Notes under the pieces: model-generated
What the model saw: only the letters and a program-made list of their open reading frames with translations
The model's database searches: none
Told to the model about the DNA's origin: nothing
Origin: Thiobacillus sp.
GTDB taxonomy: Bacteria; Pseudomonadota; Gammaproteobacteria; Burkholderiales; Thiobacillaceae
DNA: 64,000 nucleotides
Reading direction: 5' to 3'
Assembly: GCA_019459325.1 (NCBI GenBank)
Contig: JAIBFA010000047.1
Location: 52,312 to 116,311 of the forward strand
Translations under genes and position numbers: made by a program
In this document: positions 1 to 9,176 of the stretch, piece by piece
Layout: each line of letters begins with the position of its first letter
Numbering within the stretch: position 1 is the first letter of the stretch

Positions 1-2
1 TA

Positions 3-1028
<1,026 letters not shown>

Positions 1029-1066
1029 TCAAAAACAGGCGCCGGACACAACAATGGCCCGGCCTT

Positions 1067-1082
1067 TGTAGGGATGACGACA
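1067..1082 (-). promoter_or_regulatory. NifA upstream activator sequence (TGT-N10-ACA)
   Basis: TGTAGGGATGACGACA, 97 bp upstream of the nifH sigma-54 element. Confidence 0.75.
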
Positions 1083-1895
1083 AGACCCGGCAGCCTGCCC
1101 GGCAACGCGCGCCTGCCGATCAACCGCTGCAACCTGCCGGCGTCGATTCTGGGCAGCCTCAGCTATCAGCAACACCCCGTTCCGCTCAAGCTCGACGGCG
1201 TCGAAGAACTGCATCACGGCCTGTTCGAAGCGCTCGATGCCCTGCCCGACCCCGGCCAGCGCGCGCAGCTGTTCATGACCCACATGGCCGCCGCCTTCAG
1301 CCTCGATCATCCGGAGGAAGCGGGCTTCAGCGAGACGGCGCACGATCGCGTCCGCGCCACCTATTTGCGCCTGATGCGCGGCTGGGCCTTCGATCCGGAT
1401 GGCCAGGAAGGCGCGGTGCTCAAGGGCTGGGTGGAATCGCGCTTCGGCCTGCTGCCGCGTCACCACGGCGGCGCCATCCGCGATTTCTCCGGCGCCACCT
1501 ATCGCCGTTACCTGGAGGCGCGCAGCCGCGGCCTCTACGGCGCCAACGCGCTGGAAGCGCAGCTCGACCTGCTCTACAGCTACTGCCAGGTCGAGCTGGC
1601 GCGACAGCGTCCGGGGCAGACCCACCTGACGCTCTACCGCGGCGTCAACCGCGTCGCCGACCACGAAGTGCTGCGGGAACTCTCGCGCAACCGGCGCGTG
1701 GTGCTCCTCAACAGCCTCAACTCCTTCACCCCCGATCGCGAGCGCGCGGGCGAGTTCGGCGACTTCATCCTGGAAGTGCAGGTGCCGCGGTCCAAGGTGT
1801 TCTTTTTCCACCGGCTGCTGCCGGGCGTGCTCAGGGGCGAGGACGAATTCGTGGTGATCGGCGGCGTGGCCGAAGTGGAATACGCAACCCGCTGA
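1074..1895 (+). CDS. draT: NAD(+)--dinitrogen-reductase ADP-D-ribosyltransferase DraT
   Basis: Translation contains LPINRCNLPASILGSLSYQQHPVPLKLDGV...LYRGVNR...LLNSLNSFTPDRERAGEFGDFILEVQVPRSKVFFFHRLLPGVLRGEDEFVVIGG, typical of DraT; adjacent to nifH. The longer ORF (999) would run through the UAS, so the ATG at 1074 is preferred. Confidence 0.93.
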   Translation: MTTRPGSLPGNARLPINRCNLPASILGSLSYQQHPVPLKLDGVEELHHGLFEALDALPDPGQRAQLFMTHMAAAFSLDHPEEAGFSETAHDRVRATYLRLMRGWAFDPDGQEGAVLKGWVESRFGLLPRHHGGAIRDFSGATYRRYLEARSRGLYGANALEAQLDLLYSYCQVELARQRPGQTHLTLYRGVNRVADHEVLRELSRNRRVVLLNSLNSFTPDRERAGEFGDFILEVQVPRSKVFFFHRLLPGVLRGEDEFVVIGGVAEVEYATR

Positions 1896-1958
1896 AAATC
1901 AACCCATGGGCTGACATCCCCCGCTTCAGGTTGGTGCGGGCTGCCAGGCCCCTGAAGG

Positions 1959-3605
1959 CTACCGACCGGAGAAACGCAGCCTCGACAGCGCCTTGAGGCT
2001 ACCGTCCTTGTAGTAGGCATCAGCCCATCTGCCGTCGATGGCCAGCGGACGGACCTGCTTCAGCTTGAGCAGCTTGGCGTAGTAGCGAAACCGGTAGTGC
2101 TCATAGAAACGCAGGATCTCCAGACCGTAGCGATCCGCCAGATCGGTATCGCCCCGGATGATGAGGTAATTCTCGTCGTTGCCGTTGCTCGCGGCGGTGC
2201 TGAGGTTGTGACTGCCGCTGATCACCACGGGTGCGTCGGTGGTGAAGTTGGCGACGATGGCCTTGAGGTGAACCAGGAGATTGCCCCGCTGCCCTTTCAA
2301 GCCCTCCTTCACCCAGCCTTCCAGCCCCTTCGAGAGCAAGGCCGTGGCGGCGAATTCAGCGGTTCTGTCCGCATGAAATCCCGTGATGCGGCTGGCGGTA
2401 TTCTGGATTCCATAGCGCAGCACATCGTCGTTCTCGGCTCCGAGCAGGGCATCGAGGATGGCTTCGGGCAGCCTGAACGCCGTGGCGAACAGCAGGTCCT
2501 TGTCGGCCGCGTTGATCACGTTGATGAACTCGGCAAGGTCCGCGCCGCCGGAGCGCGGCGAGAACCCCGCGAACAGCGCCTGCGCCGGGTCCATCGGGTT
2601 GTTCGTGCCTATCCATTTGCGCGTGGCCGTGACGTCGGCAGGATCGTCCCAGATCACGTCGAACAGTTGCAGGTAGCGCGCAGCGATGGATTTGTCATCC
2701 GCCACATGCACGACGTTGGCCTGCCGGTAGACGCCGTTCTCGGTGAAGTTGGTGCTGCCGCACAGCACCGCCTGCGGCACGCGCTCACCGGCCGCATTGA
2801 TCTTGCTGAGGACGATGAACTTGTCGTGGAAGATCCTCTGCGTTTGCCGCCCCCGTTTCCTTGCAGCCGGGATTTTCCTCAGGCTGGCTTCGTTCTGGTC
2901 CGTCTGCTCGTCTCCGGCTTTGGCGTGGTACAGCACGCGCACCTGCACACCGCGCTTGTGCGCCGCATTCACGGCATCGACGATGGCCTTGAGCTCGTAC
3001 TCGTAAATGGCGATGTCCAGTGCCCACTTGCCGTTTTTGGCGCGCTGGATGAACGCGAGGATTCGATCGAGCAAGCCGTGCTGCAGCCAGTCCCGCGGCT
3101 TCGCCGGCCAGTCCTCGATAGGCAGGCCTTTGTTGGCGCTGAGCAATGCATCGAGTCCGGGGAACTGGCGTCCGAAGGACTGGCTTGCGGCAACGGCACG
3201 GTTGAAGATCACCCGATGGTCCTTGGGCTTGCCGTCGTCAGTGGTCACCGCCACTTCGAGCGACTCGCCCAGCTCAGGCGCATCGGGCGTGCCGTAGACC
3301 AGATGCACCCGGTACTTGCATGTCGTGTTCGCTTCGATGCTGTAGTCCGCCCAGCGGAACTTCTGGATCGGCGCAATGTTGCTCGGCGTCGCATTCCACT
3401 TGGGCAGGGTGTGCGCTCGGTCGGGGAACGTCAGGCTGTTGAGCAGCCACTGCCATTTTCGCGTTCCTTCCTTCTGCTGGATCGCGAAGCCCAGCAGGCC
3501 CTGCCGTCGCGATTCCGCGAGATCAAAGGCCAGCAGCACACCGTTGGTGCCCGCATAGGCTTTGACGCGAAAATCGTCCTGTGAGTTTTTCTTCAGCTTG
3601 CGCAT
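1959..3605 (-). CDS. Phospholipase D-like domain protein with two degenerate HKD-type motifs
   Basis: FHDKFIVLSKINAAG...LCGSTNFTENG and LLVHLKAIVANFTTDAPVVISGSHNLSTAA match the two PLDc motif halves (HxK...GSxN). Confidence 0.8.
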   Translation of the reverse strand: MRKLKKNSQDDFRVKAYAGTNGVLLAFDLAESRRQGLLGFAIQQKEGTRKWQWLLNSLTFPDRAHTLPKWNATPSNIAPIQKFRWADYSIEANTTCKYRVHLVYGTPDAPELGESLEVAVTTDDGKPKDHRVIFNRAVAASQSFGRQFPGLDALLSANKGLPIEDWPAKPRDWLQHGLLDRILAFIQRAKNGKWALDIAIYEYELKAIVDAVNAAHKRGVQVRVLYHAKAGDEQTDQNEASLRKIPAARKRGRQTQRIFHDKFIVLSKINAAGERVPQAVLCGSTNFTENGVYRQANVVHVADDKSIAARYLQLFDVIWDDPADVTATRKWIGTNNPMDPAQALFAGFSPRSGGADLAEFINVINAADKDLLFATAFRLPEAILDALLGAENDDVLRYGIQNTASRITGFHADRTAEFAATALLSKGLEGWVKEGLKGQRGNLLVHLKAIVANFTTDAPVVISGSHNLSTAASNGNDENYLIIRGDTDLADRYGLEILRFYEHYRFRYYAKLLKLKQVRPLAIDGRWADAYYKDGSLKALSRLRFSGR

Positions 3606-3756
3606 GCGTCTCTCCTCCAAGGAATGTTCTGGGCAAGCGCGTCGGTAGCTGCGGCGTCCTGCGCTCAAGACCAGGTGACTGATTTCCCAGACACACTTGA
3701 GACGCCACGTTCAGAACCGTATCACCAGGCAATCGAAATTACATCACAAGTCCATG

Positions 3757-3815
3757 TAGTAAAGTTGAGGGGCGCGCCGCTTTTCGCGCAGGTCCGGTGG
3801 AATGATGGGTTGGGC
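3757..3815 (-). repeat. attC site (terminal, one core degenerate)
   Basis: ...GGGGCGCGCC...GCGCAGGTCCGGTGGAATGATGGGTTGGGC; GTTGGGC core at 3809-3815; shares the tail TCCGGTGGAATGATGGGTT with the attC at 6850-6920; other core lost (AGTAAAG). Confidence 0.7.
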
Positions 3816-3824
3816 CTCGCGAAA

Positions 3825-4412
3825 TCACCAAATTACCTTCCCGGGTCCACTGGAGCCAGGAAACTGCCAGCCCATATGGGCAACCGTATTAACCACGGAA
3901 CAAACTAGATCGGCCGCATGCCTCTGCAATTGAATGAGGAAGTCGCGATCTATTGCAGTTTCAAATACCTCCTTCTGGCGATTCACAAAGAAAGGAATCG
4001 AGGCTCCATTAGCATCGGGCGTCCTCCACGATCCATGGCAAATGACGTTCCGAAGCGTTGAGGCCTTCCGAAGGTCATCCAGAAGTTCATCCAGATTGCT
4101 GATGGTCGCTAACGGATGATCCCGAACGGCTTCCCCAAAGTTGTTGATCAAACTGCCTAGCTGATCCGTGAGCGCATGTTCCAGCTTAGGAAGCCATTCG
4201 GCATAGGCTTGTTGAATTTCGTCTTCGCCGTATGGCCTCGTTGCCGTGAACGAAAATATCGCTTTTCCTAATGTCTCTTCAAGGAACCCAAAGGTCGCTA
4301 CGCAGCGACCCAACGCCTCCCAGACGTCGGGTTCGTGCCGATGGGTAGGATACTGATCTGGCACACCACGACGATCAACGACGAACCGTTCTATCTGCTC
4401 TTCATCGGACAT
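3825..4412 (-). CDS. Cassette ORF: HEPN-like protein (RNxxxH motif)
   Basis: MSDEEQIERFVVDRRGVPDQ...LDELLDDLRKASTLRNVICHGSWRTPDANG; Rx4H motif RNVICH typical of HEPN folds; bounded by attC sites. Confidence 0.65.
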   Translation of the reverse strand: MSDEEQIERFVVDRRGVPDQYPTHRHEPDVWEALGRCVATFGFLEETLGKAIFSFTATRPYGEDEIQQAYAEWLPKLEHALTDQLGSLINNFGEAVRDHPLATISNLDELLDDLRKASTLRNVICHGSWRTPDANGASIPFFVNRQKEVFETAIDRDFLIQLQRHAADLVCSVVNTVAHMGWQFPGSSGPGKVIW

Positions 4413-4432
4413 CCACTGCTCCCTATAGTGAG

Positions 4433-4522
4433 GCCCAACGTTTGACGTAACCGGCGCCGGAGCGCAGCGGAGGGAACCCAACAGCGTAGCTGTTGGGTGT
4501 CCAGTTGACGGAATTGTTATGC
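4433..4522 (-). repeat. attC site
   Basis: GCCCAAC at 4433-4439 and GTTATGC at 4516-4522 flanking an imperfect palindrome (ACCCAACAGCGTAGCTGTTGGGT). Confidence 0.88.
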
Positions 4523-5140
4523 ATAGATTTCTCTCAAGGCTGCGACAGTATTTTTGTGTTCTTCACCCACAAGGCCCAAATCTTGGTGATAGCGAAACCC
4601 CGACATTTTGGCTTGGGCTGCTTCAAGAGCTAACGCCGCATGCATTTTTGAATTGTCCATTTCTCGGAGAGCATGATGAATAAGGCTTTTGGCAGCATGC
4701 CACTTGAATTTATCAAGTGGGAACATCAGATCGCTCTTGCGTTCTTCGAGAATTGAAAGTGCATCACCGTATTCGGATACGATCCGTTTTGTTGCCACTA
4801 AGAAAGGATAATCGACATACTTTGTGGTCTTGTGATTTGGCCTCTCTCTTTCGATGGCGAGAATGTTTTTCATGGCTTCTATAGCCAACTCCGTTTGGCC
4901 TAGTACAAGATGTGCATCCGCTTTAGCACTTAGAGCACGCACATTTTCAAAATTATCTTTCTTTGACTCGAAGTACAAATCAACAAGTCTAAGCGCCACG
5001 TTCGGAGCGGATTTGACAATAGTTAGCGCCTGAATCACAAGGTACTGATCGCGCTGCGAACGAGCGCGTGAAAGTCTAGAGAAGAAGTCTTGCTCTGCCT
5101 TCTCATTCCACGTTTCTTGTCTAAACCAATCGGTGGCCAT
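4517..5140 (-). CDS. Cassette ORF: hypothetical TPR-like helical repeat protein
   Basis: MATDWFRQETWNEKAEQDFFSRL...ALSAKADAHLVLGQTELAIEAMKNIL; helical repeat look; stop codon lies inside the attC core. Confidence 0.75.
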   Translation of the reverse strand: MATDWFRQETWNEKAEQDFFSRLSRARSQRDQYLVIQALTIVKSAPNVALRLVDLYFESKKDNFENVRALSAKADAHLVLGQTELAIEAMKNILAIERERPNHKTTKYVDYPFLVATKRIVSEYGDALSILEERKSDLMFPLDKFKWHAAKSLIHHALREMDNSKMHAALALEAAQAKMSGFRYHQDLGLVGEEHKNTVAALREIYA

Positions 5141-5150
5141 GTGTTTTCAT

Positions 5151-5231
5151 GCATAACGTGAAGGTAACCGGCCTGCCGCTTGCGGCAGGTCCGAGCGACC
5201 GAAGGGAGCGGTGTTGACCGCAGGGTTATGC
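5151..5231 (-). repeat. attC site
   Basis: GCATAAC at 5151-5157 and GTTATGC at 5225-5231; internal ACCGGCCTGCCGCTTGCGGCAGGTCC palindrome. Confidence 0.92.
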
Positions 5232-6011
5232 CGCATAGCGAATCCCTGAGCTTGCTTGAAACCCCTTGGCGTCGAAAAGACACCAGACGCTGCCCCAAGT
5301 AAATTGCTCCTGTCCGGAACTAAAGCTTCGAGAAAAGATTTTTGCGAGAGCAGTGCGTACGAAATTTATCTCTGCGTCTATGGCCTCACGCGTAGGCCAC
5401 CCTCCCTCCATCTTTGCATCTGGAAGTGCGACGCCCCAATGTACTTGCTCAAGCAATCCATGATGAAAGCCAAGTGAGAAGCCGCATGGGTGACCACCGA
5501 ACGAGACGCCTTGGAAAACCAACCATTCGTAGCCATTTTTGTGGTCTACGGACGTGCGGTAGAACTCGGCGAATGCCGACGCAACCAAGTCTCTAGATAA
5601 GCCTTTGTTGATGGTGGGAGTAACGCCGTCAATTCGGATTGCCCCATCAGTCGGGTTAATGAGTAGTGGGGGTGTCATTTCATGCGGCATAACATTTGAA
5701 TTAAGGGGAACGTTACAGTCCCGCTTGAATGATTGGTTAGAGCGCCACTGATAGAAGGCCGCACTAAAAAACGCTGATATAACGCAGAGCTCTACCCATG
5801 CACTAATCAAAACAATTGCGACACCACCCGGCGGCCCATCGAGTGACTCGGATGCAAGAAGGTCGAAGAGAGGACCAACAATATAAATAACGGGAAGGCT
5901 AAATAAGAGCGCCAACTCAAAAGTGGGACTGAAGCCCAGAAAGGCTATCCCGAGCAAAGAGATGAAAATAGAAGTGCCGATTGCCAAACCTTTAAACAGA
6001 GCTCGTCGCAT
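5226..6011 (-). CDS. Cassette ORF: membrane-anchored hypothetical protein
   Basis: MRRALFKGLAIGTSIFISLLGIAFLGFSPTFELALLFSLPVIYIVG, hydrophobic N-terminal half then soluble domain; no family recognised. Confidence 0.75.
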   Translation of the reverse strand: MRRALFKGLAIGTSIFISLLGIAFLGFSPTFELALLFSLPVIYIVGPLFDLLASESLDGPPGGVAIVLISAWVELCVISAFFSAAFYQWRSNQSFKRDCNVPLNSNVMPHEMTPPLLINPTDGAIRIDGVTPTINKGLSRDLVASAFAEFYRTSVDHKNGYEWLVFQGVSFGGHPCGFSLGFHHGLLEQVHWGVALPDAKMEGGWPTREAIDAEINFVRTALAKIFSRSFSSGQEQFTWGSVWCLFDAKGFQASSGIRYAA

Positions 6012-6028
6012 GTGATAAGGGCCTTGCG

Positions 6029-6106
6029 CTCTAACGTAGAGCTAACCGGCGGCGCTTTAGCGCCGTCCAGCGACCGGAGGGAGCGCGGTTGAGCGCCGGG
6101 TTATGC
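6029..6106 (-). repeat. attC site
   Basis: CTCTAAC at 6029-6035 and GTTATGC at 6100-6106; GGCGGCGCTTTAGCGCCGTCC palindrome. Confidence 0.9.
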
Positions 6107-6712
6107 GTACTTTGTTTCTTGCTCATGGAGTTCTGGAATATATGCCCAATGACCGTATCCACCACACGGTGCGTCAGGATAGATTTTCTTTAGGCGGAAG
6201 ATTTCCCCGCCACCAAGATCTAGTCGGACTGGTTTTGTCGTGTAGGCGATTGATTTCTTCGCATGCTTCCATCGGAATGAACTGTAACGATCTTTGGTCC
6301 GAATTAGAAACCTCTCTTTTTCATAAGCGGATCGAATATCAAACACCCAAATCATTTTTTGGTAAAACCTTTCACGCTCAACAATCTCATCTACAGATAG
6401 CGCGGAGTGCTGTAATTCGATCACAAGGCCATCTTTCATTCGCGCATCAGCGCGATGTGATATGCCATCGCGTTCAATGTTTACTTCGATTTCTGCGCCA
6501 AGTGACGCCAAGTACGCCTGCCAACGCAAGTGCCAAACTGAAAGTGGCTCGGCCCAGGAATCGCAATCAATTCCAGAAAGGTGGCCCCAATGCCAAACAT
6601 TGATATGCCCACACCGTGCGCCAACCTCATTGTGGCAACCAGGGCAGATTGCTCTTTGCCCGGAATATGTGGGCATGATCTTGGTCCCATTTTCTGCGAT
6701 TGCGTAGAGCAT
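6101..6712 (-). CDS. Cassette ORF: CoiA-like nuclease-fold protein with N-terminal Cys/His cluster
   Basis: CPGCHNEVGARCGHINVWHWGH...ISHRADARMKDGLVIELQHSALSVDEIVERERFYQKMIWVFDI resembles CoiA family (D...ExQ.S restriction-endonuclease-like core). Confidence 0.68.
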   Translation of the reverse strand: MLYAIAENGTKIMPTYSGQRAICPGCHNEVGARCGHINVWHWGHLSGIDCDSWAEPLSVWHLRWQAYLASLGAEIEVNIERDGISHRADARMKDGLVIELQHSALSVDEIVERERFYQKMIWVFDIRSAYEKERFLIRTKDRYSSFRWKHAKKSIAYTTKPVRLDLGGGEIFRLKKIYPDAPCGGYGHWAYIPELHEQETKYA

Positions 6713-6849
6713 CTGTTATGTGGCGAAACCTATGCAGCGCTTGCGATGATTGATGCGCTCTGTGACCTGTACGAATACGCCAGAAACCCGAGTGAGCGCC
6801 ATAACATAGTGCTCGAAATTCGGAATGTATCGATGGCGGCGATCAGGAC

Positions 6850-6920
6850 GCATAACGTTTGAATTCACCGGACGCTGCGCGGCTTCATCGCGCAGCGTCC
6901 GGTGGAATGATGGGTTAGAC
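6850..6920 (-). repeat. attC site
   Basis: GCATAAC at 6850-6856 and GTTAGAC at 6914-6920; ACCGGACGCTGCGCGGCTTCATCGCGCAGCGTCCGGT palindrome. Confidence 0.92.
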
Positions 6921-6929
6921 GACGACTTT

Positions 6930-7511
6930 TCATTGGTAAAGCAGAGTAACAAGGTAGAAATGGTCTCCGAATGTTCTCACCGATGTGATTCCGCCTTCGC
7001 TTTTTTCTCCCTCTCTTTGTGTCACTCGGTCGCTTTCATCATAAACAAGAGAGTAAAAGATATTTGCTGCTGCTGCGCCTCCAGTAGAGCCCCAATTCCA
7101 CGAGTGGTACATGGGATGAGTGCCTTCAAGCGATCGAACGGTTTGTTCGTAGTTTGGTTTGTTAAATTGAAAGCGCACCCAATGTGAATCAAATCCGGTG
7201 CGCAGTAGTAAAACCAGAAGCGGCCATACCAGTAGAGGTGCGATTGCGACTGAAGCAAGCTTCAACCAACGCCCCAAGGCCATATTCTTAATGATGCCCA
7301 CAATCCAAATTATTCCCACGATGATCGCAGGGATGCCAATGATGGGAACCAGCGCAAACCAAAGATTGAATATTCGGTCAAGCTCGTTGGCTGAATAGAA
7401 CAGGGCTGCGACAAGCAATTGGAGCCCGATATGAAATGGCGAGAAGAAGTTTCGCCAACCTCTCGGCGGAGGCTGGTTCACTGCGGTAGCGCGGGCGTCA
7501 GAATTGGACAT
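6930..7511 (-). CDS. Cassette ORF: multi-spanning membrane hypothetical protein
   Basis: MSNSDARATAVNQPPPRGWRNFFSPFHIGLQLLVAALFYSANELDRIFNLWFALVPIIGIPAIIVGIIWIVGIIK. Confidence 0.75.
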   Translation of the reverse strand: MSNSDARATAVNQPPPRGWRNFFSPFHIGLQLLVAALFYSANELDRIFNLWFALVPIIGIPAIIVGIIWIVGIIKNMALGRWLKLASVAIAPLLVWPLLVLLLRTGFDSHWVRFQFNKPNYEQTVRSLEGTHPMYHSWNWGSTGGAAAANIFYSLVYDESDRVTQREGEKSEGGITSVRTFGDHFYLVTLLYQ

Positions 7512-7515
7512 CGTC

Positions 7516-7575
7516 GTCTAACGTTTGAATTAAGGGGCGCGCTTTAGCGCGTCCCGCTTGAATGATTGGTTGGGC
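7516..7575 (-). repeat. attC site
   Basis: GTCTAAC at 7516-7522 and GTTGGGC at 7569-7575; GGGGCGCGCTTTAGCGCGTCCC palindrome. Confidence 0.92.
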
Positions 7576-7583
7576 CGCATGTG

Positions 7584-8081
7584 CTACTTGCTTTGCATAG
7601 GCACAAGCTTTTCGTATTTCTGTTTTTCATGCGCATAGGTGGTGCCAAAGCCGTATTTGTTATTGAGCTTGAGATGAATTTCCATTGAGAGAAACTGATT
7701 CTTTGTATCAACTGTCTGCGGAAGGTCGAGGCATAGCTCAATAGCTCCAAAAACAAGCGGCCGCTCTTTGGACAAAGTGCGATTGACGGGGAATAGCTCG
7801 GTTTGGGCCAAGTAGTCGTAGGTTCCCTCAACTGGAAACGCAATTCCCAAGCGAAATCCGATGATTTCGAGAGGGTTTTCTATTTTTTTGTTTAGTACCA
7901 ACTTGGCATTCTTGACCTTGAAGCAGCCTGTCTTTCCTTCCTTTAGGAAGCTGCCAGTGGCATAACCAAGAACCCAGAAGTCTGTCCGCACTGGTTCGAT
8001 GGTGAAATTGGCCGCCGAACCGGTATTGGCGAATAGCGCAAAGAGTAGCGGGGCAATAAACGTAATTATTCTTCGGGACAT
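7584..8081 (-). CDS. Cassette ORF: secreted hypothetical protein with signal peptide
   Basis: MSRRIITFIAPLLFALFANTGSAANFTIEPVRTDFWVLGY; ATG chosen over the TTG that lies in the attC. Confidence 0.75.
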   Translation of the reverse strand: MSRRIITFIAPLLFALFANTGSAANFTIEPVRTDFWVLGYATGSFLKEGKTGCFKVKNAKLVLNKKIENPLEIIGFRLGIAFPVEGTYDYLAQTELFPVNRTLSKERPLVFGAIELCLDLPQTVDTKNQFLSMEIHLKLNNKYGFGTTYAHEKQKYEKLVPMQSK

Positions 8082-8090
8082 TTTATTGAG

Positions 8091-8177
8091 GCCCAACGTG
8101 GAGCTAACCGGCTCGCCAAAGCGCAGCTTTGGCGAGTCCAGCGACCGAAGGGAGCGGGGTTGAGCGCAGGGTTAGAC
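8091..8177 (-). repeat. attC site
   Basis: GCCCAAC at 8091-8097 and GTTAGAC at 8171-8177; GGCTCGCCAAAGCGCAGCTTTGGCGAGTCC palindrome. Confidence 0.92.
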
Positions 8178-8507
8178 GTCGATTGCTTCAACATGCAACT
8201 CTCCTTCTCGAACTAACACCACAACGCCTAATTCGCCAGGGCGCGGTATGAGGGGAAGCCAAATTCTCACGCCACCCACGAACAGAATGTTTTCGTTATC
8301 GTCGGGAATGCTCTCATAAGAACCGACTTGAATGGCCCAAGGGTGGGGCCGCTCAATTTTCCACTGGGCGCTACCGTCTGAAGCTCGCGAAACGTCACCA
8401 ACTGGACCTTGACGATGAATCATTAGCCCAGCCCTCGGGCCTTCGTGGTTCGCAATAGCGCGCTCGATGATTTGCTTTGCTTCGGGGCTGATCCGCACTT
8501 CGAACAT
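8172..8507 (-). CDS. Cassette ORF: hypothetical protein
   Basis: 111-aa ORF MFEVRISPEAKQIIERAIANHEGPRAG..., bounded by attC sites. Confidence 0.7.
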   Translation of the reverse strand: MFEVRISPEAKQIIERAIANHEGPRAGLMIHRQGPVGDVSRASDGSAQWKIERPHPWAIQVGSYESIPDDNENILFVGGVRIWLPLIPRPGELGVVVLVREGELHVEAIDV

Positions 8508-8511
8508 ATAC

Positions 8512-8592
8512 GTCTAACGTTTGAGATAAGGGGCGCGCCGCTTGCGGCGCGTCCCAGCGACCGAAGGGAGCGCCTTGATCGAGTTGTTAGAG
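8512..8592 (-). repeat. attC site (apparent chimera of two attC subtypes)
   Basis: GTCTAAC at 8512-8518 and GTTAGAG at 8586-8592; GGGGCGCGCCGCTTGCGGCGCGTCCC palindrome. Confidence 0.9.
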
Positions 8593-9084
8593 GCCATCAT
8601 CGAAGGCAGCGCGGCCTGATGTGATCAAGCGCCCAGCTATAGGGCGAGCTCGAAGGAGAAGGACGGCCGCAAGAAAACACTTAGCCGCAGCTGCTCCGAT
8701 CAATGGAACTGAGATCTTGGATGGGTCTTTCATCGCCATTAAAAACAAGGCGAAAAGATTCGGAGCGGTAAGAACCAAAATGATAGCTCCCGCCACCACG
8801 AGACCAGCTGTGGCCAAACTTTCGGGAGAAAGTTTGGCGAGCGTTATTTCCTCAGATAGGCCCGCAGCAGCGTGCCGGGCCAGGTACGGGGACAAGCGCC
8901 AAATTAGCCAAGCAACGAAAAGTGGCAGGACGAAAACGAAAAGAGCCAAAAGGCCCCGGTTTCCCGAGGACTTGTCGTCGCTTATGTGGGGACCAAATAG
9001 CCCTGCAAGAAGCATGAATGATTGGACGGCGGTATAGATGGCCAGCAACCTCAAAGCGAGCAGCGCGAGTTCACGAGTTGGCAT
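8587..9084 (-). CDS. Cassette ORF: membrane hypothetical protein
   Basis: MPTRELALLALRLLAIYTAVQSFMLLAGLFG...; about four hydrophobic segments. Confidence 0.75.
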   Translation of the reverse strand: MPTRELALLALRLLAIYTAVQSFMLLAGLFGPHISDDKSSGNRGLLALFVFVLPLFVAWLIWRLSPYLARHAAAGLSEEITLAKLSPESLATAGLVVAGAIILVLTAPNLFALFLMAMKDPSKISVPLIGAAAAKCFLAAVLLLRARPIAGRLITSGRAAFDDGL

Positions 9085-9091
9085 ATATGGC

Positions 9092-9172
9092 CTCTAACGT
9101 TTGAGGTAAGGGGCTGGCTGGAAGCGGGCGAAGCCCGCTGTAAGCCAGTCCCGCTTGACCGATTTGTTAGCC
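9092..9172 (-). repeat. attC site
   Basis: CTCTAAC at 9092-9098 and GTTAGCC at 9166-9172; GGCTGGCTGGAAGCGGGCGAAGCCCGCTGTAAGCCAGTCC palindrome. Confidence 0.9.
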
Positions 9173-9176
9173 ATGT

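Noticed and set aside
1922-1966. Additional attC after the PLD gene (making it a tenth cassette)
   Set aside because: A GCTTCAGG...CCTGAAGGC hairpin is present but lacks paired RYYYAAC/GTTRRRY cores; better read as a terminator-like hairpin between convergent genes.
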